Positions 14,827 through 22,575 of a DNA stretch of 32,301 nt are shown piece by piece. The DNA lies in assembly GCA_004323695.1 (NCBI GenBank), contig SCRU01000030.1:1-32301 (forward strand), read 5' to 3'. The position numbers were made by a program, and so were the translations under genes. The notes beneath the pieces are model-generated. The model did no database searches, was not told where the DNA came from, and was given only the letters and a program-made list of their open reading frames with translations. This stretch comes from Burkholderiaceae bacterium. Lineage in GTDB: Bacteria > Pseudomonadota > Gammaproteobacteria > Burkholderiales > Burkholderiaceae_C. The stretch's first letter is position 1, and every line of letters begins with the position of its first letter.

Positions 14827-17686
14827 TCCGCTGAACGAAATTGACTATGGCACACCCCAGCGTGTCGCCGAACGTGAAGTCACGCTTGAAATCGATGGCG
14901 TGGAGGTGACGGTGCCGGAAGGTACGTCGCTGATGCGCGCCGCGGCGCTGGCCGAGATCAATGTGCCCAAGCTGTGTGCCACTGACAGTCTCGAGCCGTT
15001 CGGCTCCTGCCGCCTATGCCTGGTTGAAATCGACGGCAGAAAAGGCTACCCGGCTTCCTGCACGACGCCGGTCGAGGCGGGTATGAAGGTGCGCACCAAG
15101 ACGGCGAAGCTGGAGGAGCTGCGCAGGGGTGTGATGGAGCTGTACCTCTCAGATTTGCCGAGTGACTGCGCCACCCCGCAGGGGCCTGGCAACGAACTGC
15201 AGGACATGGTGGCCGCGACCGGTTTGCAGGGCGTACGCTATGGTTTCAAGGGGGCCAATCACGCGCACGCGCCGAAGGACGAATCCAATCCGTACTTCAC
15301 CTACGACCCTGCGCAATGCATCGTCTGCAATCGCTGCGTGCGGGCCTGCGAAGAAACCCAGGGTACTTTTGCACTGACGATCAGCGGGCGCGGATTCGAG
15401 TCGCGCGTCTCGGCGGGGCAGAACGAATCCTTCATGGACTCCGAGTGTGTGAGCTGTGGCGCCTGTGTCGCGGCGTGCCCGACCGACTCTCTGCTCGAAA
15501 AATCGCTGATCTCGCTCGGCGCACCCGAGCACAGCGTCATCACTACCTGCGGCTATTGCGGCGTGGGCTGCGCGTTCAAGGCGGAAATGAAGGGCGGCGA
15601 GGTGGTGCGCATGGTGCCCTGGAAGGACGGCAAGGCAAACGAGGGGCATGCGTGCGTGAAGGGGCGCTTTGCCTGGGGTTACACCACGCACAGGGACCGG
15701 ATCACGACCCCCATGATCCGCAAGCAGATCACCGACCCGTGGCGGGCGGTGAGCTGGGACGAGGCCGTCGGTTACGCCGCGAGCGAGTTCAAGCGCTTGC
15801 AGGCCAAGTATGGGCGGGACTCGATCGGAGGCCTGACCTCGTCGCGTTGTACCAACGAGGAAGCGTATCTGGTCCAGAAAATGGTGCGCGCTGCGTTCGG
15901 CAACAACAATGTGGACACCTGTGCGCGGGTCTGCCACTCGCCAACAGGTTACGGACTCGGTGCGACGCTGGGCGAATCGGCGGGAACGCAGACCTTCAAG
16001 TCCGTGGAACAGGCTGACGTGATTTTGATCATTGGCGCCAACCCGACCGATGCGCATCCGGTGTTCGGCTCACGCATGAAAAAGCGCTTGCGCGAAGGCG
16101 CCAAGCTCATCGTCGTTGATCCGCGGCGGATCGACATCATCAATTCTCCGCACGTCGCGACATCGCACCATCTGCAACTCAGGCCCGGCACCAACGTGGC
16201 CATCGTGACGGCGCTGGCGCATGTGATCGTGACGGAGGGGCTGGTGGACGCGACTTTTGTCGCGCAACGCTGCGAGGAAAAATCCTTCGGTGATTGGCGC
16301 GAGTTCGTGGCGCGCGAGGTGAACTCGCCCGAGGCCACGCAGGCCGAAACCGGTGTGCCCGCCGCGCAGGTGCGGAGCGCTGCGAGACTGTTTGCGGCGG
16401 CTGGCAACGGCGCCATCTACTATGGACTTGGCGTCACCGAACACAGTCAGGGTTCCACGGCTGTGATTGCGCTTGCCAATCTGGCGATGGCCACGGGGAA
16501 TCTGGGGCGGGAAGGCGTGGGTGTCAATCCGCTGCGCGGCCAGAACAACGTGCAGGGGTCGTGCGACATGGGCTCGTTCCCCCACGAACTTACAGGCTAT
16601 CGCCATGTCTCCAACAGCGAAGTGCGCGCGTCGTTCGAGCAGGTCTGGGGGGTGGAAATCAATCCCGAGCCGGGCTTGCGCATTCCCAACATGTTCGATG
16701 CGGCGCTGGGCGGAACTTTCAAGGGACTGTATTGCCAGGGCGAAGATATCGTTCAATCCGATCCGGACACGCAGCATGTGGCCGCGGCGTTGTTGGCGAT
16801 GGAATGCATCGTCGTGCAGGACATCTTCCTGAACGAAACCGCCAAGTATGCGCATGTGTTCCTGCCGGGGTCGACCTTTCTTGAAAAAGACGGCACCTTT
16901 ACCAACGCCGAGCGCCGCATCTCGCGGGTACGCAAGGTCGTGCCGCCGCAAGGCGGTTACTCCGACTGGGAGGTCACGGTCAAACTCTCCAATGCGCTGG
17001 GCTATCCGATGCAGTATGCACACCCATCGCAGATCATGGACGAGATAGCGGCGCTGACGCCCACCTTCCAGGGCGTGAGTTTCGACAAGATCGACCAGAT
17101 GGGCGGAAGTGTCCAGTGGCCGTGCAACGATGCGATGCCCGACGGCACGCCCACCATGCACGTCGGCACGTTTGTGCGCGGCAAAGGCAGATTCATCATT
17201 ACCCAGTACGTTGCATCCGATGAAAAAGTGACGCGCAAATTCCCGCTGCTGCTGACCACCGGACGCATCCTGTCGCAATACAACGTGGGTGCGCAGACTC
17301 GGCGCACACCCAACTCCGAATGGCACAGCGAGGATGTGCTGGAGATCCACCCGCACGACGCCGAAGAACGCGGTATCCGCCACGGCGACTGGGTTGGCAT
17401 CCAGAGTCGCTCCGGCGACACCGTGCTGCACGCCAATGTGACAGAGCGGGTCAGGCCGGGTGTGGTCTACACCACCTTCCATTTCCCCGAGTCGGGGGCG
17501 AACGTGATCACGACCGACAATTCCGATTGGGCCACCAATTGTCCTGAATACAAGGTCACCGCGGTGCAGGTGGCGAGGGTGATGCAGCCGTCTACCTGGC
17601 AAAAGGAATACAGCCGCTTCAATCGCATCCAGGAAGCGTTGTTGAACGGGCGCGGCGAAGTCGGTCACGAGATCGCAGCCCAATGA
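14819..17686 (+). CDS. fdsA: NAD-dependent formate dehydrogenase, molybdenum catalytic alpha subunit (Cys-type)
   Basis: The start ATG 14819 follows CAGGAGTTGAAC inside the fdsB end, giving 955 residues, normal for FdsA. Order of domains: ferredoxin-like [2Fe-2S] (Cys53, 64, 67, 81); the NuoG-type His(Cys)3 segment; two ferredoxin [4Fe-4S] sites (Cys167, 170, 173, 177 and Cys210, 213, 216, 220); then the bis-MGD domain with its [4Fe-4S] ligands Cys244, 247, 251, 279. The catalytic pair is Cys372-His373 in ARVCHSPTGYGL, so the enzyme uses Cys and not selenocysteine. It oxidises formate to CO2 in the cytoplasm. Oddly, the His(Cys)3 segment (residues 113-126) reads LPSDCATPQGPGNE: only Cys117 remains of four expected ligands. 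Everything around it is intact. Confidence 0.94.
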   Translation: MLDPLNEIDYGTPQRVAEREVTLEIDGVEVTVPEGTSLMRAAALAEINVPKLCATDSLEPFGSCRLCLVEIDGRKGYPASCTTPVEAGMKVRTKTAKLEELRRGVMELYLSDLPSDCATPQGPGNELQDMVAATGLQGVRYGFKGANHAHAPKDESNPYFTYDPAQCIVCNRCVRACEETQGTFALTISGRGFESRVSAGQNESFMDSECVSCGACVAACPTDSLLEKSLISLGAPEHSVITTCGYCGVGCAFKAEMKGGEVVRMVPWKDGKANEGHACVKGRFAWGYTTHRDRITTPMIRKQITDPWRAVSWDEAVGYAASEFKRLQAKYGRDSIGGLTSSRCTNEEAYLVQKMVRAAFGNNNVDTCARVCHSPTGYGLGATLGESAGTQTFKSVEQADVILIIGANPTDAHPVFGSRMKKRLREGAKLIVVDPRRIDIINSPHVATSHHLQLRPGTNVAIVTALAHVIVTEGLVDATFVAQRCEEKSFGDWREFVAREVNSPEATQAETGVPAAQVRSAARLFAAAGNGAIYYGLGVTEHSQGSTAVIALANLAMATGNLGREGVGVNPLRGQNNVQGSCDMGSFPHELTGYRHVSNSEVRASFEQVWGVEINPEPGLRIPNMFDAALGGTFKGLYCQGEDIVQSDPDTQHVAAALLAMECIVVQDIFLNETAKYAHVFLPGSTFLEKDGTFTNAERRISRVRKVVPPQGGYSDWEVTVKLSNALGYPMQYAHPSQIMDEIAALTPTFQGVSFDKIDQMGGSVQWPCNDAMPDGTPTMHVGTFVRGKGRFIITQYVASDEKVTRKFPLLLTTGRILSQYNVGAQTRRTPNSEWHSEDVLEIHPHDAEERGIRHGDWVGIQSRSGDTVLHANVTERVRPGVVYTTFHFPESGANVITTDNSDWATNCPEYKVTAVQVARVMQPSTWQKEYSRFNRIQEALLNGRGEVGHEIAAQ

Positions 17687-17696
17687 AACGCGCACT

Positions 17697-18560
17697 GTGA
17701 AACCCGACGATGCCTTGCTGTCGCGCGGCGGTGTTGCCCGGCGCGATGTACGGTGCTTGCGCGACGGCGGCCAGGTGGAGCGGCAGGACTGGGTTGCCGA
17801 GGAAGTCCCCGTCGCATTGGAGTTCAATGGCATCGCCCACGCCGTGATGCTTGCCACGCCGCTCGACCTGGAAGACTTTGCGCTGGGCTTTTCGCTCAGC
17901 GAAGGCATTCTTGCAAGCCGTGCCGAGTTGTACGACACGGAGCAGGTCGAGGGTCCTTTGGGCATCACGCTTCGGCTCGAGGTCGCCGGCGCGGCCTTTG
18001 CGCGGCTCAAGGATAGGCGCCGTGCGATGGCCGGGCGCACCGGTTGCGGGTTGTGCGGGGTCGAAAGCCTGGCCCATGTGTCGCGCGCGCTCCCGACACT
18101 CCCCGATGCGGCGCCGCTCCAGCCGCGCGCGATTGCCCGCGCCATGCGCGAGCTGTCGGTTTTGCAGACCCTTCAGCGAGCCACGGGCGCCGTTCATGCG
18201 GCGGCGTGGTGTGCATCAAGCGGCGACATCCACCTGCTGCGCGAGGACGTCGGCCGGCACAACGCCCTGGACAAGCTCATCGGCGGCATGGCCGCTGCGC
18301 GCCTGCAGGACGCTTCAAGCGGATTCATCGTTGTGACCAGCCGGGCCAGCTTCGAAATGGTCCAGAAGACGGCCGCCGCGGGTGTTCCGCTGCTGGCCGC
18401 AATATCGGCGCCAACGTCGCTGGCGATCACGACCGCGCAAGCGGCCCGGCTGGCGCTGATCGGCTTTGTTCGTGGCGACAACCTGGTGACCTACACCCAT
18501 CCTGAGCGCCTCGCGCTCGAACCCTGGAGCGCGAACCACGTATGCAAGCCAACAACCTGA
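17697..18560 (+). CDS. fdsC: Formate dehydrogenase sulfur-insertion chaperone (FdhD family)
   Basis: I start it at GTG 17697, ten bases after the fdsA stop, because the only upstream ATG (17683) meets a stop after five codons. The 287-residue product is an FdhD protein: a GCGLCG motif (Cys117 and Cys120) that hands sulfur from a desulfurase to the molybdenum cofactor, and the conserved HNALDKLIGG and SSGFIVVTSRASFEMVQKTA segments that bind the guanine dinucleotide cofactor. Without this sulfuration the formate dehydrogenase is inactive. It could also serve other bis-MGD enzymes; it is not expected to serve the xanthine-dehydrogenase-type protein encoded nearby, which uses another cofactor form. 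It overlaps fdsD by 19 bases. The ribosome binding site is poor, so coupling to fdsA translation is likely. Confidence 0.9.
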   Translation: MKPDDALLSRGGVARRDVRCLRDGGQVERQDWVAEEVPVALEFNGIAHAVMLATPLDLEDFALGFSLSEGILASRAELYDTEQVEGPLGITLRLEVAGAAFARLKDRRRAMAGRTGCGLCGVESLAHVSRALPTLPDAAPLQPRAIARAMRELSVLQTLQRATGAVHAAAWCASSGDIHLLREDVGRHNALDKLIGGMAAARLQDASSGFIVVTSRASFEMVQKTAAAGVPLLAAISAPTSLAITTAQAARLALIGFVRGDNLVTYTHPERLALEPWSANHVCKPTT

Positions 18561-18766
18561 TCCGTATGGCCAACCAGATTGGCGTCTTTTTTGAGGCGAT
18601 GCCGGATCGTCCCGCCGCGCTTGAAAGTCTCATTCTGCATATCCGGAAATTCTGGGCGCCGAGCATGCGCCACGCGTTACTGGATCAATTGGAAGGCACC
18701 GGAGATGCCGGGTTGACCCCGATGGTGGCGGAGGCGATTCGCCTGTACCGCGATCAACTGTGCTGA
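18542..18766 (+). CDS. fdsD: NAD-dependent formate dehydrogenase, small delta subunit
   Basis: The 74-residue protein (ANNLIRMANQIGVFFEAMPD, then HIRKFWAPSMRHALLDQL) matches FdsD, the small helical protein that ends fds operons. The pattern MANQI-FF----P, HI--FWAP-MR is the family hallmark. Its role is not a redox one; it is thought to help maturation or stability of the complex, but the mechanism is unsettled. The start lies inside fdsC, so it is translationally coupled, and it is the last gene of the operon. The next gene is on the opposite strand. Confidence 0.92.
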   Translation: MQANNLIRMANQIGVFFEAMPDRPAALESLILHIRKFWAPSMRHALLDQLEGTGDAGLTPMVAEAIRLYRDQLC

Positions 18767-18811
18767 TCCGGCTGCGTTTCACACTCGCGTTTTTGAGCGC
18801 GTCGCAGGCGG

Positions 18812-19234
18812 CTACCTGGCAAATAGCTGTGCCGGATCGGCAAACGACTTGAGTTCCAGCGCGTTGCCGCTCGGATCCAGGAAAAACATCGTGGCCTGTT
18901 CGCCGACCTGTCCCGCGAAGCGCACGTGTGGCTCAATCAGGAAGCGGGTGCCGGCCGCGCGCAGCTTGTCAGCCATCCGCTGCCATTCGGCCATCGGCAG
19001 CACCAGCCCGAAGTGACGCACCGGGACGTTGTCGCCGTCCACCGCGCTCGTGCTGTGATGGCCGGCCTCCGCAGGCGATAGATGCGCCACGATCTGGTGG
19101 CCGTGGAAATCGAAATCGACCCAGTCTTTTGCACTGCGACCTTCGGGACAACCCAGCAGCTCGCCATAAAAGGCGCGCGCCTCTGCCAGCGAGGTGACTG
19201 GAAAAGCCAGGTGAAACGGATACAGCGAGGGCAT
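18812..19234 (-). CDS. VOC-family (glyoxalase/bleomycin-resistance fold) protein
   Basis: The frame is open from 19360 but the ATG at 19234 has GGAGGAA five bases before it and begins exactly at the domain (MPSLYPFHLAFPVTSLAEARAFYGELLGC), so I choose it; the product has 140 residues. The vicinal-oxygen-chelate fold is seen in the two beta-alpha-beta units: HLAFPV with FYGELLGC and DFHGHQIVAH in the first, HFGLVLPMAEWQRMADKL and MFFLDPSGNALELKSF in the second. His10, His128-like positions cannot be fixed by eye, but the first-unit His and the last-unit Glu (NALELK) fit metal ligands. Substrate is unknown: lyase, dioxygenase or drug-binding roles are all possible. It sits convergent to fdsD and divergent from the molybdenum subunit gene. 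Confidence 0.8.
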   Translation of the reverse strand: MPSLYPFHLAFPVTSLAEARAFYGELLGCPEGRSAKDWVDFDFHGHQIVAHLSPAEAGHHSTSAVDGDNVPVRHFGLVLPMAEWQRMADKLRAAGTRFLIEPHVRFAGQVGEQATMFFLDPSGNALELKSFADPAQLFAR

Positions 19235-19392
19235 ATTTCCTCCGGACGGCCAAGGCCGTGTTGCGGCAATCGGGTCAGTGTAGCGCGTCAGCGGAATCGA
19301 CCAACAACGTCTATAGTGATCCCCCAGCGCTTTCCGAGCTGCGGACTCCAGAGCGTTCAATGCAATTCAAGTTTCCACCACAAGACTCAAGG

Positions 19393-21729
19393 ATGCCGAC
19401 CGTGACTACCGACATCAACCCCATGCGCTTTGGCAGTGGGCATGCCGTACGCCGAATCGAAGACGAAGGCCTGCTGACCGGCCAGGGCCGCTATGCGGAC
19501 GATTGGATGCCCGCCAACCAGACCTACCTGTGCTTTCTGCGGTCCCCGTATCCGCATGCGCGCATTGTCTCCATCGACGTGGCGGCCGCGCGCGCCATGC
19601 CGGGCGTGCTTGCGGTGCTGACGGGCGCCGATCTGGTGGCGGCCGGCATCAAGCCGATTCCGGGGGTTGCCGGCTTTGTACGCGCAGACGGCTCGCCCGG
19701 TGCGACGCCGCCGCGCCGCCCGCTGGCGCATGAGCGCGTTCGTTTTGGAGGCGAACCCGTTGTTGCCGTGGTGGCGCAAACCCTCCAGCAGGCGCGTGAT
19801 GCGACGGAGGCCATCGCCGTCGATTACGAGGAGTTGCCCATGGCAGTTACCGTGGCGGATGCCATGGCCGCCGGTGCGCCGGTGTTTTTCGATGCGGCGC
19901 CCGACAACATCTCCGCCGAAATGCGGCACGGCGATCCGGTCGCCACAGCGGCGGCCTTTGCCGGCGCAAAGCACGTGGTGGCGCTGGACGTGACGAATCA
20001 GCGCGTCGCAGCGCTGACTTTGGAGCCACGGACGGCGCTCGCGAGTTTCGATGCTGCCAGCGGGCGCGTCACGATTCGGTTGAGTACCCAAATGCCTTCA
20101 AGTGCGCGCGACACGATTTGCGATGCGCTCGGTGTGCCGCACGACCAGATGCGTGTGCAGGTCGGCGACGTCGGTGGCGGCTTTGGCATGAAGACTGGTG
20201 CCTACCCCGAAGACGTGGTGCTGGCGTACTGCGCCCGCACTCTGCGAACCACTGTGAAATGGGTCGCGGAGCGCAGTGAAGAGTTCCTCTCCAGCGCGCA
20301 TGGCCGGGACGTGCAGACCCGCGCCGAGCTGGCGCTGGACGAGCGCGGGAAAATTCTGGCGATGCGCGTCGTGTCGTTGGCCAACGTGGGCGCTTACGCC
20401 ACCGGAGTCGGGGTGGCCATTCAGCTGCTGATCGGTCCCTGGGTGCAGACCAGTGTGTATGACGTCCAGACCATCGACTTCCATTTCAAGGCGGTGTTGA
20501 CCAACACCGCACCCACAGGTGCCTATCGCGGAGCTGGCCGGCCCGAGGCGATCTTTATCACGGAGCGTTTGATGGACGAAGCCGCGCGCCAGATCGGCAT
20601 GGACCGCGTGGAACTGCGCCGGCGCAACTTTATCCGGCCGGAGCAAATGCCCTACAAGAACCCGATGGGCCAGGTGTATGACACGGGCAAGTTCGAGCAC
20701 GTCATGGATCAAGGCCTGGCGCTGGCCGATTGGGATGGCTTTCCCGCGCGCGCGGCTGAATCAAGGGCGCACGGCAAGCTGCGCGGCCTGGGGATCTCGA
20801 CCTTTCTGGAATGGACGGGCGGCAATGTGTTCGAGGAGCGCGTGACCGTCTGTGTGCAGGGCGATGGCGTGATCGAGGTCTATTCGGCCGTGAACCAGAT
20901 GGGCCAAGGCATCGCCACTTCGCTGGCGCAGCTGGTGGTCGATGCATTTGGCGTACCCATCGACCGGGTACGGGTGGTGCTGGGCGACACGGACCGCGGT
21001 GACGGCTTTGGCAGTGCTGGTTCGCGCTCATTGTTCACCGGTGGGTCGGCGATGCGCGTGGGAGCGGAGCGCACGATCGAAAAGGCGAAGGCGCTGGCGG
21101 CCAAGGAGATGGAGGCAGCAGCGCAGGACATTGAATACGCGAATGGCCGCTTCAAGGTTGCCGGCACGGACCTGGAGCTAGACTTGTTTGCCCTGGCCGC
21201 GCGACAACCGGGGCAGCGCATTTTCGTGGACTCCACCAGCAGCGTGGCCGGGCCGACCTGGCCGAACGGCTGCCATGTGAGCGAGGTTGAGATCGATCCG
21301 CAAACAGGCGCGGTCGCGGTGGTGGCTTACTCCTCGGTGAATGACGTGGGGCGCGTCGTGAATCCGATGATTGTGCGCGGCCAGCTCGACGGCGGCGCAG
21401 TGCAGGGCATCGGTCAGGCGCTGCACGAGCAAGTGGTCTATGACCGCGAAACCGGTCAGCTGGTCACGGGCAGTCTGATGGACTATTGCGCGCCGCGCGC
21501 CGATGACGTACCTTCGTTCCGGCATGAACTGGACCTGTCCTCGCCCTGCCTGAACAACCCGCTGGGCGTCAAGGGCGTGGGCGAACTCGGCACCATTGGC
21601 GCTGTGCCCAGTGTGGTCAATGCGGTCGCCGACGCGCTGGCGCACAGCGGCCGCGCCGACCAGGCGCGGGGCCTGCAGATGCCGCTGACGGCGTCAAAGG
21701 TATGGCAGCTGCTGCAGGCGACGAGTTGA
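19393..21729 (+). CDS. Xanthine dehydrogenase/CoxL-family molybdopterin-binding large subunit, solitary
   Basis: The frame is open from 19258; I prefer ATG 19393, where the typical family start (INPMRFGSGHAVRRIEDEGLLTGQGRYADD) follows, giving 778 residues, the normal length. It has the small aldehyde-oxidase a/b-hammerhead domain and the molybdopterin domains: VGGGFGMK (residues 260-267), the active-site loop AYRGAGR (377-383), as in form II CoxL-like proteins rather than the AYxCSFR loop of true CO dehydrogenase, and the catalytic Glu731 in GVGELGT. It should hydroxylate an aldehyde, aromatic or heterocyclic substrate. No [2Fe-2S] small subunit and no FAD subunit lie in the window, so its electron route is unknown. 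The alternative starts at 19258 or 19360 cannot be excluded. Confidence 0.85.
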   Translation: MPTVTTDINPMRFGSGHAVRRIEDEGLLTGQGRYADDWMPANQTYLCFLRSPYPHARIVSIDVAAARAMPGVLAVLTGADLVAAGIKPIPGVAGFVRADGSPGATPPRRPLAHERVRFGGEPVVAVVAQTLQQARDATEAIAVDYEELPMAVTVADAMAAGAPVFFDAAPDNISAEMRHGDPVATAAAFAGAKHVVALDVTNQRVAALTLEPRTALASFDAASGRVTIRLSTQMPSSARDTICDALGVPHDQMRVQVGDVGGGFGMKTGAYPEDVVLAYCARTLRTTVKWVAERSEEFLSSAHGRDVQTRAELALDERGKILAMRVVSLANVGAYATGVGVAIQLLIGPWVQTSVYDVQTIDFHFKAVLTNTAPTGAYRGAGRPEAIFITERLMDEAARQIGMDRVELRRRNFIRPEQMPYKNPMGQVYDTGKFEHVMDQGLALADWDGFPARAAESRAHGKLRGLGISTFLEWTGGNVFEERVTVCVQGDGVIEVYSAVNQMGQGIATSLAQLVVDAFGVPIDRVRVVLGDTDRGDGFGSAGSRSLFTGGSAMRVGAERTIEKAKALAAKEMEAAAQDIEYANGRFKVAGTDLELDLFALAARQPGQRIFVDSTSSVAGPTWPNGCHVSEVEIDPQTGAVAVVAYSSVNDVGRVVNPMIVRGQLDGGAVQGIGQALHEQVVYDRETGQLVTGSLMDYCAPRADDVPSFRHELDLSSPCLNNPLGVKGVGELGTIGAVPSVVNAVADALAHSGRADQARGLQMPLTASKVWQLLQATS

Positions 21730-21753
21730 GCCGCGCGTGACAGCTGTCCGCGT

Positions 21754-22362
21754 TCAGATTTTCCCCTGATTCTTCAGCCGGGACAGCGTTTCGGGCGAGA
21801 GATTCAGGTAAGCGGCGAGCTCTTTTTTCGGAATCCGTTCAGACAGGTCCGCGTGCTTGCGGAAAAAGCGGTGAACCCGGCCCGGTGCATCAAGCAGATG
21901 AAGGGTGATGGTGTGCGCCATGATCTCACTCATTTCGCGCATTACCTCATGTTCGAAACGGGCCTTGATTTCCGGATGTCGGGTCATGAAGCTGACCCAG
22001 CGCGGCAGCGGTAACTTGGCCACCCGGGCCCGGGTGACGCAGACGATGCTGTACGGGGCGGGGGTCTGCAGGCGCCACGCGGCATAACTGGTCTCGATGT
22101 TGCGTTCGTCCGCAAAGCGCAGGATCATCTCCTTGCCTTGTGGGCTCATCACCACCCGCTTGAGAATGCCCTCAAGTATGAAGTACTGTTCCATGTCATG
22201 CACGCCCTGGTGCAAGAGGCGGTCACCCTTGTGGCAATCGATCACCTCCAGATCTGGCTCCAGTTCGTCGACTTCGGCCTCAGTCAACTCTTTCAGGACC
22301 GTGTTTTGCTTGAGCTGTACACGGATCACATTTCTTTCCGGGTGCTTTTCGATGGATGTCAT
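21754..22362 (-). CDS. CRP/FNR-family transcriptional regulator
   Basis: The 202-residue protein has a cyclic-nucleotide-type beta-roll (about residues 15-115: VIDCHKGDRLLHQGVHDMEQYFILEGILKRV), a dimer helix (about 125-160) and a C-terminal HTH (IPKKELAAYLNLSPETLSRLKNQGKI). The recognition helix has E191-T-L-S194-R195, the E-xx-SR pattern of FNR that reads TTGA half-sites. Of the cysteines only Cys43 and Cys108 are present, so there is no FNR-type [4Fe-4S] oxygen sensor, and the CRP residues for cAMP are not obvious. It is divergent from oxc, and a TTGACC-GT-GGTCAA site lies between them, so it probably controls the oxalate operon. The signal it senses is unknown. Confidence 0.87.
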   Translation of the reverse strand: MTSIEKHPERNVIRVQLKQNTVLKELTEAEVDELEPDLEVIDCHKGDRLLHQGVHDMEQYFILEGILKRVVMSPQGKEMILRFADERNIETSYAAWRLQTPAPYSIVCVTRARVAKLPLPRWVSFMTRHPEIKARFEHEVMREMSEIMAHTITLHLLDAPGRVHRFFRKHADLSERIPKKELAAYLNLSPETLSRLKNQGKI

Positions 22363-22367
22363 GGATG

Positions 22368-22383
22368 AATTCCGGAATTGACC
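22368..22383. promoter_or_regulatory. Palindrome and half-site at the 5' end of the CRP/FNR-type gene
   Basis: AATTCCGGAATT (22368-22379) is a perfect 12-base palindrome that begins six bases before the regulator's start codon. TTGACC (22378-22383) overlaps its end and repeats the half-site seen at 22422. This could be an autoregulatory site. Confidence 0.35.
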
Positions 22384-22421
22384 GTTGGCGCTGGCTGTAT
22401 CAAGGGGCGTAGCGGCGAAAA

Positions 22422-22464
22422 TTGACCGTGGTCAATGATCGAAGCACCTCCCTCTGTCTATCAT
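22422..22464 (+). promoter_or_regulatory. FNR-type operator and promoter of the oxc operon
   Basis: TTGACC-GT-GGTCAA (22422-22435) is a perfect 14-base palindrome close to the FNR consensus TTGAT-N4-ATCAA. TATCAT (22459-22464) is a -10 box in the + direction; the start of transcription would be about 22470, placing the centre of the site near -41.5, the class II position at which CRP/FNR proteins activate. No consensus -35 box is present, in line with dependence on an activator. Confidence 0.7.
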
Positions 22465-22505
22465 CGCTCCACTTAAGGGGTTCAGCAGGAGTTCACGCAA
22501 CTATA

Positions 22506-22527
22506 CGTTCTGATCACACCCAGAACG
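22506..22527 (+). promoter_or_regulatory. Hairpin in the oxc leader
   Basis: CGTTCTG (22506-22512) pairs perfectly with CAGAACG (22521-22527) across an eight-base loop, in the predicted 105-base leader of oxc. It ends 40 bases before the GGAG of oxc. It may stabilise the mRNA; no riboswitch class is recognised. Confidence 0.3.
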
Positions 22528-22575
22528 CAGCGTGCCTGCGCCGCCCATTTTAAGACGAGATCAACTGGAGAAACC

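Noticed and set aside
14819-17686. Selenocysteine-type formate dehydrogenase or NADH dehydrogenase NuoG
   Set aside because: The catalytic position is an ordinary Cys codon (residue 372) with no in-frame TGA, and the context fdsGBACD with an FdhD gene excludes complex I.
16070-18145. Long minus-strand frame of 691 residues opposite fdsA and fdsC
   Set aside because: The plus strand has all FdsA and FdhD motifs; the reverse frame has no recognisable motif or ribosome binding site and reads as antisense.
19393-21729. Aerobic CO dehydrogenase large subunit (coxL form I)
   Set aside because: The active-site loop reads AYRGAGR and not AYxCSFR, and coxS and coxM are absent, so CO oxidation is not supported.
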